Notes under the pieces: model-generated | Database searches by the model: none | Seen by the model: the letters and a program-made list of their open reading frames with translations, nothing else | What the model was told of the DNA's origin: nothing | Assembly: GCF_024347575.1 (NCBI RefSeq) | Contig: NZ_AP025504.1 | Coordinates: forward strand, 1-64,000 | Reading direction: 5' to 3' | Length of the DNA stretch: 64,000 bases | DNA from: Vibrio pelagius | GTDB taxonomy: Bacteria; Pseudomonadota; Gammaproteobacteria; Enterobacterales; Vibrionaceae | Shown here: positions 9,736-17,626 of the stretch, piece after piece | Layout: each line of letters opens with the position of its first letter | How positions within the stretch are numbered: the first letter of the stretch is position 1 | Made by a program: the position numbers and the translations under genes

Positions 9736-10764
9736 CTATTTTTCTTGATTAGTTTTAATGACGAGTTTGCCGAAGTTCTCACCTTTTAGAAGCCCCATAA
9801 AGGCTTGAGGTGCGTTCTCTAACCCTTCGACCACCTGTTCTTTGTACTGAATCTTGCCTTGCGCGAGCCATTCTGTCATTTGAATGGCGAATTCGTTGTA
9901 ACGATGTGCGTAGTCATCAAAAATAATGAACCCTTGCATCTTAATGCGCTTCACGAGCAGCATTCCCATCAATGCCGACATGCGATCAGGGCCGTCTGGT
10001 AGTGATGTCGCGTTGTATTGAGAAATAAGGCCACAAACTGGTACGCGCGCACCTGTGTTTAGCAATGGCATAACCGCATCGAAGACTTTTCCGCCCACAT
10101 TTTCGAAGTAGACATCAATACCTTTGTCGCATGCTGCGGCTAGCTGTTCAGCAAAGTCTTCTGCCTTGTGGTCGATACACTCATCAAAACCCAGTACTTC
10201 TTTAGCATGGCGACACTTTTCTTCTCCGCCGGCAATACCAATAACTCGGCAGCCTTTAAGCTTACCAATCTGGCCTACAGTCGCACCCACAGGCCCTGTC
10301 GCCGCCGCTACCACAAGAGTGTCGCCTTCTTTTGGCTGACCGATATCAAGCAAACCCATGTAAGCGGTGAAACCTGGCATACCCATGATGCCTAGAGCGA
10401 AAGATGGATGGCTTGGCTCCATACCTAATTTGACTAGGCCTTCACCGTTTGAAATACCGTAATCTTGCCAGCCGGTATAAGCCAATACCCATTCGCCAAC
10501 TTGATAATCTGAATGCTGTGACTGTTCTACTTGGCAGACTGTCGCGCCAACCATGACTTCGTCAATCGCTACCGGCTCTGCGTAAGATTTTGCGTCACTC
10601 ATTCGTCCACGCATGTACGGATCAAGTGATAGGTAGATAGAGCGCAGTAAAATCTCGCCTTCTTGAATACTTGGTACCGTTGCAGTCTCTAGTCGAAAGT
10701 TATCTTGGGTTGGGGCGCCAACTGGGCGAGAGGCGAGTACGATTCTTCTGTTGTTATCAGTCAT
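9736..10764 (-). CDS. curA: NADPH-dependent curcumin/alkenal reductase, CurA (MDR family)
   Basis: Zinc-independent medium-chain dehydrogenase/reductase of 342 residues that reduces alpha,beta-unsaturated carbonyl compounds with NADPH. The sequence closely follows E. coli CurA (YncB) as I remember it: SLDPYMRGRMSD near residue 50, MGMPGFTAYMGLLDIGQPK near 130, and the nucleotide loop AATGPVGATVGQIGKLKGC near 155. An operator matching the NemR box sits about 30 bases ahead of the start, and the downstream GST gene is 9 bases away. With nemR upstream on the same strand, the cluster looks like an electrophile/aldehyde defence unit. The family assignment is firm; the natural substrate is inferred. 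Confidence 0.92.
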   Translation of the reverse strand: MTDNNRRIVLASRPVGAPTQDNFRLETATVPSIQEGEILLRSIYLSLDPYMRGRMSDAKSYAEPVAIDEVMVGATVCQVEQSQHSDYQVGEWVLAYTGWQDYGISNGEGLVKLGMEPSHPSFALGIMGMPGFTAYMGLLDIGQPKEGDTLVVAAATGPVGATVGQIGKLKGCRVIGIAGGEEKCRHAKEVLGFDECIDHKAEDFAEQLAAACDKGIDVYFENVGGKVFDAVMPLLNTGARVPVCGLISQYNATSLPDGPDRMSALMGMLLVKRIKMQGFIIFDDYAHRYNEFAIQMTEWLAQGKIQYKEQVVEGLENAPQAFMGLLKGENFGKLVIKTNQEK

Positions 10765-10791
10765 TGGAGCTCCTTAATGAAGGTTTTATAT

Positions 10792-10811
10792 ATTAGACCA
10801 GTCGTCTAGTT
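10792..10811. promoter_or_regulatory. NemR-type operator upstream of curA
   Basis: The sequence TTAGACCAGTCGTCTAGTT, an imperfect palindrome (TAGAC...GTCTA), resembles the E. coli NemR box (TAGACC N4 GGTCTA) and recurs almost unchanged at 11490-11509 ahead of the regulator gene. Confidence 0.85.
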
Positions 10812-10883
10812 ATGATTTCTAAAAATCCCGCCTCTTTATACGTAGACGGGAAAGTCGATGTTATTTTCGTATCACTTAAGTGA

Positions 10884-11471
10884 TTATGTTAGCGCGATGA
10901 TGCGTTTTGTTTCGTCAAAAGCGCTGTCTAATGTGTCTGTCCGTTGGCTCAACTTACTCAAAAGGCTTGCGCCTAACCACAGTGAATATAGATTTTTGGC
11001 GGCCTGCTGGTGATCCAGTGAAGCAATGGAACCCTCTTTAACGCCGTTTTCTAAACACCTCGCCATTTGTTGAACCACTTTGTCTGCACCTTTTTGCAGA
11101 GCGAGTCGCATCGAATCAGACAGATCAGATACCTCTGCAGAGAGTTTCACAACTAAACATTTATGTGCGTTACACACTCCGTTTTGTGTATCCCGCCAGC
11201 GAGAAAGGTAATCCAGTAGTCGCTCTGCATGGTCACCTTGTCCGTGTACTAAGATTGACTCGACTTTGGCCAAGTAAGTATCAAAGTAGTGTTCGACCAA
11301 AGCCTCACCAAAAGCTTCCTTTGATTTGAAGTAGTGATAGAAAGAGCCTTTTGGTACATCAGCGGTTTTAAGCAGTTGAGAAAGCCCAACAGCAGTAAAG
11401 CCTTGATTGACGATAAGCTCATAGCCGACATCCAAAATATGCAGGCGTGTGTCGTTTGTTTTCTGATTCAT
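10884..11471 (-). CDS. nemR: NemR-type TetR-family repressor
   Basis: DNA-binding repressor of 195 residues that senses electrophiles and reactive chlorine by cysteine modification. The N-terminal TetR helix-turn-helix contains VPKGSFYHYFKSKEAFG, and the ligand domain carries CLVVKLSAEV, which parallels E. coli NemR (CLTVKLSAEV) and places Cys105 at the position of the redox-active Cys106; Cys100 is an extra nearby cysteine. Operators lie upstream of this gene and between it and curA, implying autoregulation and control of curA-gst. In E. coli the target is nemA-gloA; here the targets appear to be curA and a GST, a variant of the same regulon. Confidence 0.9.
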   Translation of the reverse strand: MNQKTNDTRLHILDVGYELIVNQGFTAVGLSQLLKTADVPKGSFYHYFKSKEAFGEALVEHYFDTYLAKVESILVHGQGDHAERLLDYLSRWRDTQNGVCNAHKCLVVKLSAEVSDLSDSMRLALQKGADKVVQQMARCLENGVKEGSIASLDHQQAAKNLYSLWLGASLLSKLSQRTDTLDSAFDETKRIIALT

Positions 11472-11489
11472 GGGGTGACTATAATTAAA

Positions 11490-11509
11490 ATTAGACCAGT
11501 CGTCTAGTT
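11490..11509. promoter_or_regulatory. NemR-type operator upstream of nemR
   Basis: Second copy of TTAGACCAGTCGTCTAGTT, starting about 20 bases before the nemR start codon, placed to block its promoter (autorepression). Confidence 0.85.
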
Positions 11510-11588
11510 TTGTTCATCTAATCTGTTTGTCATTAGATTTGATGGGAGTAAGAAACCGTTGGTGTGAAGCTTGGTCATTCGTTGGCAC

Positions 11589-11618
11589 AAAAAAGCCCTG
11601 CTCTAAATGGCAGGGCTA
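11589..11618 (-). terminator. Intrinsic terminator of the dsbA-like/FKBP unit
   Basis: On the minus strand AGCCCTGC pairs with GCAGGGCT around an eight-base loop, followed by a run of six T residues. Confidence 0.88.
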
Positions 11619-11637
11619 TTACAAGTTCGTTGTTAGG

Positions 11638-12111
11638 TTACTTTATTGATAGTAGCTCTACGTCGAAGATCAGCGTTGCTGAAGGTGGGATTGGACCTGT
11701 GCCACCTTTTCCGTAGCCGAGCGTGCTAGGAATAAACAGTCGAACCTTTTGGCCTTCAACCATGTAGGTTAGACCTTCCTGCCAGCCTTTGATTACTTGC
11801 TTAAGTGCAAATGTGATTGGTTCTCCTCGCTCTACTGAGCTATCGAAAACTGTGCCGTCGATCAGGGTGCCGTGGTAATGAACCGTAACTTGGCTGTTTT
11901 TCGTTGGGTGTTCTGTACCCGTACCTTCTTCAAGTACTAGGTACTGTAGGCCGCTTTCTGTCGTTACGACGCCCGCTTTTTTGCCGTTTTCGATAAGGAA
12001 TTGTTGACCTTGTTCGAAGTTTTCAGAACCAGCTTTGTGGTTGGTCCAAGTACGGTAAATCATGAAACCAGCCATGATGAATACAATAATTGGGATGACA
12101 AATTTAGACAT
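11638..12111 (-). CDS. Membrane-anchored FKBP-type peptidyl-prolyl isomerase
   Basis: Protein-folding catalyst of 157 residues. An uncleaved N-terminal hydrophobic helix (about 4-21) anchors it to the inner membrane, with the FKBP domain (about 55-157) probably facing the periplasm. Typical FKBP elements are present: VTVHYHGTLIDGTVFDSS, the GWQEGL segment, and the closing LGYGKGGTGPIPPSATLIF. It lies 45 bases downstream of the DsbA-like lipoprotein gene on the same strand and ends in a strong terminator, so the two form a likely operon for envelope protein folding. FkpA-type proteins are longer with a dimerisation domain; this one is a single-domain type. Confidence 0.9.
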   Translation of the reverse strand: MSKFVIPIIVFIMAGFMIYRTWTNHKAGSENFEQGQQFLIENGKKAGVVTTESGLQYLVLEEGTGTEHPTKNSQVTVHYHGTLIDGTVFDSSVERGEPITFALKQVIKGWQEGLTYMVEGQKVRLFIPSTLGYGKGGTGPIPPSATLIFDVELLSIK

Positions 12112-12156
12112 ATTGAAACCTATTTATAAAAATATTCTGTTGTTGAAAATCAACCA

Positions 12157-12792
12157 TTAAGGCTGAGTCAAAAGGAAGTTGATGGTTTTGCCGATACCTT
12201 CCAAATCTTGATGACCTGCAGTCAGTACTTGGTATTTACCGTTGACGATGAAGGTCGGAACTGAGTTGATCTGACCTTTCATCGAGATCTCTTCGGCTTT
12301 TTGTACGTACTCAAACAGTGCAACTTGTTGATCTTTTTCTAGCTGGTATGGGCTTACCAAACCGCGAGAGGTAAACGCTGTTTCCAGAGCTTGCTGGCGA
12401 GCCTCTGGTGTTGCGTCGCCACCCATCTGTACAGCGGCAAATAGGTCTTCCATGAAGGCATGGTCTGGCGTGTCGTTTAGCTGCATTACGGCAGTGTAAA
12501 AGATCATTGCGCTGATTTGAGCGCTTTCATTAAAGGTAACGTGTACCTTACCAATCTTCTGATTAGTTAGAGATTCGATCTCAGGAATTGCGCTCTCCAT
12601 AGTACGGCAGTGGCCACAGTTAAGAGAGAAGATTTCTGTCACAGGGGATAGGTCGTACTCGGTTAGCGCAACAGGCAGCGCTTCATACTGAACGCCGGGT
12701 TGTGGCTCATTGCTTTCACTACAACCTGCTAGGGCGACCGTAGCGACAAGAGCGAAAAGAGCAACAAATAATTGGGTAAATGGCTTGAACAT
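12157..12792 (-). CDS. DsbA-family thiol:disulfide protein, lipoprotein with CGHC active site
   Basis: Periplasm-facing thioredoxin-fold oxidoreductase of 211 residues. The N-terminus is a lipoprotein signal with lipobox LAGC (Cys24), unlike classical soluble DsbA. The active site is Cys59-Gly-His-Cys62 instead of the usual CPHC, the dipeptide found in protein disulfide isomerase. The cis-proline loop reads NSVPTFIVNG, as in DsbA, and a helical insertion lies between. It would oxidise or isomerise disulfides in envelope proteins while tethered to a membrane. It is first in a two-gene unit with the FKBP isomerase. Some vibrios have such a second DsbA-like protein; its partner (DsbB or DsbD) cannot be seen here. 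Confidence 0.88.
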   Translation of the reverse strand: MFKPFTQLFVALFALVATVALAGCSESNEPQPGVQYEALPVALTEYDLSPVTEIFSLNCGHCRTMESAIPEIESLTNQKIGKVHVTFNESAQISAMIFYTAVMQLNDTPDHAFMEDLFAAVQMGGDATPEARQQALETAFTSRGLVSPYQLEKDQQVALFEYVQKAEEISMKGQINSVPTFIVNGKYQVLTAGHQDLEGIGKTINFLLTQP

Positions 12793-13091
12793 ATAATTTA
12801 CTCTAGCGTTAAAAATTCGGTAAATTCTAACGATTTAGTGGGATTAGGAAAACAATTATAAAGTAATTAAATGCAAACAGATCGATGTGGCGATCCGAGA
12901 GCCGTCAATTCAGTGTCAACTGTGATCGGAAACACTCTTTACTTCGGATATTCGGCGTGGTGAGGATTGGCTATCGTTTAGATAGCGTGCTCAAGCAGAT
13001 AGAAGAGCATCGAAATTTTCGGCTAAAGTTATAGCAAAGCGGCCGATATAGTATCTGGTAGAAGTAAAACGTTTAAGTGGTGGGTGAATTA

Positions 13092-13736
13092 ATGAAGTAT
13101 TTGGCACTGATTTGCAGTTTGGCATTGGTAGGGTGTGAAGCAACTAACTCAATGGCCATGTTGGGCGGCAACATGTTAGAGACCGCACCACAAACGGACT
13201 ACGACGTAATGTACCCGGAGTGGGGTGTTGTTCAAGAGACACGTGTTGTGACCAATTATCGTCAAGCTCAAAACTCTTCACGCAAAACCATCACTACAAA
13301 TTATGGCGTAGGAATATCTACCGATGACCCCCTAGAAGTCTTTTTAAGACAAAACCGCATTGACTATCAAGTGCTACCGGGTAATCACGTAATGGTGAAA
13401 TTGAACCACCATGTGAATTTTAAAACAGGTTCGGCAATTCCAGCACCGGTGAATGATCTTTGGTTAGACACGTTAGGCAGCTATCTTTCACAGCGTTCGG
13501 ATATCGACATAGTGATTGAAGGGCATACCGATAACACAGGTAACGATCAAATTAATGATCCTCTCTCAGAGCAGCGAGCGAAAGAGGTGAAAGCAAGATT
13601 GGAGCGCAATTACGTATCGAGCCAATCCATCTATACGCGTGGCTTCGGTGAATATGTCCCAGCTTGTACCAATACTTCTTCTCAGGGCAAAGCGTGTAAC
13701 CGTCGAGTGGAATTGATGTTGATAGTTGCCAAGTAG
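13092..13736 (+). CDS. OmpA-like peptidoglycan-binding lipoprotein
   Basis: Outer-membrane lipoprotein of about 214 residues. I chose the ATG at 13092 because it opens directly onto a lipoprotein signal (MKYLALICSLALVGC). A poorly conserved middle region follows, then an OmpA-C domain over the last 110 residues with the peptidoglycan-binding signature IVIEGHTDNTG and the SEQRAKEVKARL helix. The closing GKACNRRVELML segment is the usual end of this domain. It probably links the outer membrane to the cell wall. The gene stands alone with its own terminator. No flagellar or secretion genes are nearby to suggest a specialised role. Confidence 0.88.
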   Translation: MKYLALICSLALVGCEATNSMAMLGGNMLETAPQTDYDVMYPEWGVVQETRVVTNYRQAQNSSRKTITTNYGVGISTDDPLEVFLRQNRIDYQVLPGNHVMVKLNHHVNFKTGSAIPAPVNDLWLDTLGSYLSQRSDIDIVIEGHTDNTGNDQINDPLSEQRAKEVKARLERNYVSSQSIYTRGFGEYVPACTNTSSQGKACNRRVELMLIVAK

Positions 13737-13766
13737 TTTCACAGGCCCCACTGACAAACAGATATA

Positions 13767-13794
13767 AAAATCCCTCAACGTTGAGGGATTTTTT
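13767..13794. terminator. Intrinsic terminator, probably bidirectional
   Basis: AAAATCCCTCAA pairs perfectly with TTGAGGGATTTT across a two-base loop, followed by further T residues, between the OmpA-like gene and the convergent glutaredoxin gene. Confidence 0.9.
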
Positions 13795-13852
13795 GATTCT
13801 GGCTTTCATGAGCAGTTGTTATTTCAAAAACGACTGCTACTTGGAGAAACAG

Positions 13853-14212
13853 TTAAGCGAAGTTCTTCTCTAGGTATGCAACGATGTCTGAAGACTCGTA
13901 CATCCATTCCGTTTTACCATCTTTTTCAATGCGTAGGCATGGCACTTTTACGCGACCACCACCAGCTTCAAGTTCGGCGCGGTGTTGATCGTTGTTTTTC
14001 GCATCACGCAGTTCAATTTTTACAGATTGGCGCTTCATTGCACGACGAACTTTTACACAGAACGGACAAGCTTCGAATTGATACAGAGCGTAGCTCTTTG
14101 CCTGTTCATCAACTTTAGATTGATCTTCAGCTGAGCGTTTAACGCCGCGTGGCGTAAATACAAAGTTAAGTAGCAGAATGATGCGGCCTAGGAACCAACG
14201 GATAAACTTCAT
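13853..14212 (-). CDS. Membrane-associated glutaredoxin-family protein
   Basis: A 119-residue protein with a thioredoxin/glutaredoxin domain (about 41-119) carrying the dithiol active site CPFC, a VPCLRI cis-Pro loop and a C-terminal SSDIVAYLEKNF helix of the GST-N/glutaredoxin type. An N-terminal hydrophobic stretch (about 5-19) suggests attachment to the inner membrane. It would reduce disulfides or mixed glutathione disulfides. It is encoded 88 bases downstream of norR on the same strand, but the gap contains a long inverted repeat, so co-transcription is uncertain. Proteins of this type are common in vibrios and uncharacterised. Confidence 0.85.
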   Translation of the reverse strand: MKFIRWFLGRIILLLNFVFTPRGVKRSAEDQSKVDEQAKSYALYQFEACPFCVKVRRAMKRQSVKIELRDAKNNDQHRAELEAGGGRVKVPCLRIEKDGKTEWMYESSDIVAYLEKNFA

Positions 14213-14226
14213 AATTATCTCTATAT

Positions 14227-14298
14227 TTTCACAATTAGGATTACAATTCGCAGCATTATATACACAAGTCTAGCAAGATGCTCGTAACAATTGTGAAA
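14227..14298. repeat. Long-range inverted repeat between norR and glutaredoxin gene
   Basis: TTTCACAATT (14227-14236) is the exact complement of AATTGTGAAA (14289-14298), with partly complementary sequence between. No T-run follows on either strand, so it is not a standard terminator. Confidence 0.5.
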
Positions 14299-14300
14299 CT

Positions 14301-15902
14301 CTATTTCGTCCGTTCAATACTGTGCGACTTGGCGACGTTGAGACCTAATCGCTTAGCAAGACGAGTAAGGTTAGCCCTGTCGGTTTTTAATGTCCTACCT
14401 GCTTGAGCCCAGTTAAAGTTCGCTTGTTCGAGAACATCAGTAATGATGGTTCTTTGGAAATCTTCTGTTGCACCGCGTAATCCTTCTGATAGATCAACTT
14501 CAGGCGCAGCCATTGAACCTTGACCTTGTGCATTGGAAGCAGGTGAATTAACAGCAAGTTCTTGATCCAGTGGCCCACAATCTTCTTTAGTGATGGTCAC
14601 TAAACGCTTGTTGGTGCTTCTTGCTAAGGCTTTGAGTGCTGAGCGGCTAATTACGTGTTCAAGCTCACGTACGTTACCTGGCCAGTTGTAACGATTTAGG
14701 AATGCCAACACATCAGAGCGGAATTTGATCTGATTAATACCCAGCTTGCGTCGAGCTTGCTCCAAAAAGAATCCCGCGAGCAAGCTAGTGTCATCTCCGC
14801 GGTCACGAAGCGCGGGCACGGCGATAGGGTAAACACTGAGTCGGTGGTACAAGTCAGCTCTAAAGTTTCCGTCTTCGACTTCTTGTTTTAAATCACGGTT
14901 AGTTGCAGCAAGTACTCGAACATCAATGGTTTGAATGTTGTCTTGGCCGACAGGTTGAATCTCATTGTTTTGCAGTGCACGCAACAGTTTACTTTGCGCA
15001 GCTAAAGGCAGCTCACCAATCTCATCTAAGAACAGCGTGCCACCATCGGCCAAAGCAAACTTACCTGAGCGGTTTTTATCAGCACCAGTAAATGCGCCAC
15101 GCACATGGCCGAACAGTTCACTTTCAACTAAATTTTCAGGTATAGCCGCGCAGTTTACGTAGACCAAGGGTTTGCGTTTACGTGCAGATTGATGATGCAG
15201 AGTTCGCGCAACCAGTTCTTTACCAACACCGGTTTCACCATGGATGAGGATATTAAACTCGGAAGGAGCAACGACAGCGATGTCGTTTTTCAGAGCCATC
15301 ATGGTATCGCTTTTACCAATGAGCTCTCCGCCTTCGCGCTCCCATGCCTCTTCGTTGAGCTCTTCTAATAGCTGCTTTGATTGTTTAGCTTGGCTCTCTA
15401 GTTGAGAAAAGGTGAGGGCCATTTGCATGGTTGAAGCAGCGATGGCGGCCAGCACCTCTAAGCTACGTGCTGGAATGTTAGCGAAAACATCAGGTGTAAG
15501 GCTATCTAAGGTAAGTACGCCAAGCAGCTTGTCGCCAAAGAGCAGTGGCAGCCCCATACAAGCGTGCATTGGAAGATCGCCATCGTGATCGATCAGCAAA
15601 CCATCAAATGGGTCGGGTAGTGTACTGTCAGAGTCGAATCGAACGGGAGTCTTAGAAGCACAAATTGCCTCGAAGCGTGGATGCTCTGAAATGATGAAGC
15701 GGCGTCCGAACGTGTCTCGACTGAGACCTTGCATCGCAATAGGTACTAGAGTGTCACCTTGGAGACTCAATAACGCCACACAGTCACAGGTAATTGTCTT
15801 GCGTATCGCATCAATGAGGCGATTGAAACGGTCTTGGTCGTTGACGCCACTGGCTAGGCCGATGGTCATTTCCATGAGGGTTGATGCGGAGATATCTTGC
15901 AT
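14301..15902 (-). CDS. norR: NorR, nitric-oxide-responsive sigma-54 activator
   Basis: Transcription activator of 533 residues that senses nitric oxide and drives sigma-54 promoters. Domains in order: N-terminal GAF sensor (about 15-165) with the [18 protein letters not shown] segment and a conserved Cys115 typical of NorR non-haem iron sites; AAA+ domain with Walker A GETGVGKE (222-229), the sigma-54 contacting loop GAFTGA (269-274) and Walker [10 protein letters not shown] (289-297); and a C-terminal Fis-type helix-turn-helix. The divergent gene is hmpA, and the intergenic region carries three regularly spaced NorR-type sites plus a sigma-54 promoter facing hmpA. This is the usual Vibrio norR-hmpA arrangement. 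Confidence 0.95.
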   Translation of the reverse strand: MQDISASTLMEMTIGLASGVNDQDRFNRLIDAIRKTITCDCVALLSLQGDTLVPIAMQGLSRDTFGRRFIISEHPRFEAICASKTPVRFDSDSTLPDPFDGLLIDHDGDLPMHACMGLPLLFGDKLLGVLTLDSLTPDVFANIPARSLEVLAAIAASTMQMALTFSQLESQAKQSKQLLEELNEEAWEREGGELIGKSDTMMALKNDIAVVAPSEFNILIHGETGVGKELVARTLHHQSARKRKPLVYVNCAAIPENLVESELFGHVRGAFTGADKNRSGKFALADGGTLFLDEIGELPLAAQSKLLRALQNNEIQPVGQDNIQTIDVRVLAATNRDLKQEVEDGNFRADLYHRLSVYPIAVPALRDRGDDTSLLAGFFLEQARRKLGINQIKFRSDVLAFLNRYNWPGNVRELEHVISRSALKALARSTNKRLVTITKEDCGPLDQELAVNSPASNAQGQGSMAAPEVDLSEGLRGATEDFQRTIITDVLEQANFNWAQAGRTLKTDRANLTRLAKRLGLNVAKSHSIERTK

Positions 15903-15940
15903 GATTCACTCTAACTGCGTGGATGTATGCACATGATAGA

Positions 15941-15995
15941 GTCTTAATGACACAAATAAAAGGTCTTTTTGACATTTTTATAAAGTGTATTTTTG
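15941..15995. promoter_or_regulatory. Triple NorR enhancer (GT-N7-AC) upstream of hmpA
   Basis: GT-N7-AC sites begin at 15941 (GTCTTAATGAC) and 15963 (GTCTTTTTGAC); a degenerate third copy begins at 15985 (GTGTATTTTTG). All are spaced exactly 22 bp. NorR of E. coli is known to need three such sites ahead of its target promoter. Confidence 0.8.
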
Positions 15996-16028
15996 CTTGA
16001 AAGCTAATGATGACTGGAGTTGGAGAAG

Positions 16029-16046
16029 TTGGCACTGAATGTGCAA
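16029..16046 (+). promoter_or_regulatory. Sigma-54 promoter for hmpA
   Basis: TTGGCACTGAATGTGCAA has the invariant GG (16031-16032) and GC (16043-16044) separated by ten bases, close to the TGGCAC N5 TTGC consensus. It faces hmpA with the NorR sites 35-90 bp upstream, giving a leader of about 200 bases. Confidence 0.8.
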
Positions 16047-16092
16047 AAGAGACATCGAAAGCTAATTATACCAATGATTTATTGATGCATTT

Positions 16093-16106
16093 TTGATCTC
16101 AATCAA
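16093..16106. promoter_or_regulatory. FNR-type box between norR and hmpA
   Basis: TTGATCTCAATCAA is an exact match to the FNR consensus TTGAT N4 ATCAA. It lies downstream of the sigma-54 start, so it may control a second hmpA promoter or norR. Confidence 0.7.
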
Positions 16107-16208
16107 TCGATGTTTATTAATTGGTTTTTGTGATTTTTTGAAATAAAAACAAGTCAAAATAACTTAGATCTCAGAAAGTCGAACAGTCATTCTTATTTTT
16201 TAAAGGTA

Positions 16209-16230
16209 GTCAAAGTGACACACATGTCAC
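16209..16230. promoter_or_regulatory. Overlapping palindromes just upstream of hmpA start
   Basis: GTCA-AAG-TGAC (16209-16219) also fits GT-N7-AC, and overlaps GTGAC-ACACAT-GTCAC (16215-16230). They lie within 50 bases of the ATG and could be an additional NorR or other repressor site; the protein is not known. Confidence 0.4.
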
Positions 16231-16255
16231 AAGGCTCAGTGTTCGGAGTAAATCC

Positions 16256-17452
16256 ATGCTTAACAATGTACATATCGATATCATCAAGTCTACGATCCCA
16301 CTACTTGAGAGTGCAGGCCCAGCGTTAACAACACACTTTTATCAACGTATGTTTTCTCACAATCCAGAGTTGAAAGACATTTTCAATATGACTCATCAAC
16401 AGACTGGACGCCAAGGTGTTGCACTGTTTGAGGCCATTGCTGCTTACGCGAAGAACATTGAAAATTTAGCAGCGCTGCAAGGTGCGGTAGAGCGCATCGC
16501 TCAAAAACACACCAGCTTTAATATCCAGCCAGAACATTACCAGATTGTTGGTCACCACCTTATTGAAACATTACGTGAATTAGCCACTGAAGCGTTCACA
16601 CCAGAAGTGGAGGAAGCATGGACAGCTGCATACCTTTTCCTTGCTCAAATCTTCATTGATCGTGAGGGCGAGCTTTACCTGCAAAGAAAAATGGCTGTGG
16701 GCGGTTGGGAAGCCGCAAGAACCTTCGTTGTAGAACAAAAGATTGTAGAATCTGATTTGGTTAAGAGTTTTGTATTTAAGCCTAAAGACAATGGTCCAGT
16801 ATTGGATTACGTACCGGGCCAATACATCGGTATTGAAGTGAAACCTGAAGGTGCGGCGAACAACGAAATTCGCCAATACTCGCTTTCAGATACACCAAAC
16901 GGTGAGACCTACCGTATCTCGGTTAAACGTGAAGGTGAGGGCGGTCAGTTCTCAGGTCTTGTTTCAAATCACCTACATAACTCTGTAGAGGTGGGCGATG
17001 AGGTGAAACTTTACGCGCCAGCAGGTGACTTCTTCTATCAAGAGCGTCAAAAGCCAGTAACCTTGATCTCTGCAGGTGTGGGTGTTACTCCAATGCAATC
17101 TATGCTGGAGTACTTGAGCAAACAGCAGAAGCAAGAGCCAGTTCTTTACCTTCATGCTTGTGAAAAAGTAGAGCAGCACTCATTTACTCAACGTGTGTCT
17201 GACATTGTTGCTGACAAAGGTTGGTCGGCAAAAACGTGGTACATGAACAAGCCTTCAACGGATTGCGACAATGTACTAGAAGGTCAGATGGATTTATCTC
17301 AAGTGAGCGGAGTGCCAGGGTTTGAAGATAGTGATTTCTACATCTGTGGTCCAGTTGGTTTTATGAAGAATATCGTTGAACAGCTGGATGCACTTCAGGT
17401 CGATCGTTCTCGTGTCCATTACGAAGTGTTTGGACCTCACTCTCAGTTCTAG
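16256..17452 (+). CDS. hmpA: Flavohaemoprotein nitric oxide dioxygenase Hmp
   Basis: Cytoplasmic enzyme converting nitric oxide and oxygen to nitrate using NAD(P)H, the main aerobic NO detoxifier. Its 398 residues match E. coli Hmp (396): an N-terminal globin domain (about 1-140) with the proximal-His helix around residue 85, an FAD domain with the flavin motif RQYSLSDT, and an NAD-binding domain with ISAGVGVTPM and a C-terminal EVFGPHSQF end. GGAG lies eight bases before the ATG. It is divergent from norR and has a sigma-54 promoter, NorR enhancers and an FNR box upstream, and a strong terminator downstream. Confidence 0.97.
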   Translation: MLNNVHIDIIKSTIPLLESAGPALTTHFYQRMFSHNPELKDIFNMTHQQTGRQGVALFEAIAAYAKNIENLAALQGAVERIAQKHTSFNIQPEHYQIVGHHLIETLRELATEAFTPEVEEAWTAAYLFLAQIFIDREGELYLQRKMAVGGWEAARTFVVEQKIVESDLVKSFVFKPKDNGPVLDYVPGQYIGIEVKPEGAANNEIRQYSLSDTPNGETYRISVKREGEGGQFSGLVSNHLHNSVEVGDEVKLYAPAGDFFYQERQKPVTLISAGVGVTPMQSMLEYLSKQQKQEPVLYLHACEKVEQHSFTQRVSDIVADKGWSAKTWYMNKPSTDCDNVLEGQMDLSQVSGVPGFEDSDFYICGPVGFMKNIVEQLDALQVDRSRVHYEVFGPHSQF

Positions 17453-17476
17453 ATTGGATCTAAACTTCTTGCTAAG

Positions 17477-17501
17477 AGGCCTCACGTTTGTGGGGCCTTT
17501 T
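17477..17501 (+). terminator. Intrinsic terminator of hmpA
   Basis: AGGCCTCAC pairs with GTGGGGCCT (one G-U) around a short loop, followed by TT. Confidence 0.8.
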
Positions 17502-17626
17502 GGGTAATAAATGATGGAAGGGGCAACCCAAGGCTGCGGAGTAACAGCAGTATCTGGGATTAATTAAGTTGCTCTGAACGCAGTGCACTTAACATTCCAA
17601 GTGAAATTGCGCCGGTAGTGTCTAAT

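Noticed and set aside
16215..16230. Palindrome GTGAC-ACACAT-GTCAC as a CRP site
   Set aside because: The GTGA and TCAC halves are eight bases apart instead of six, so it does not fit CRP.
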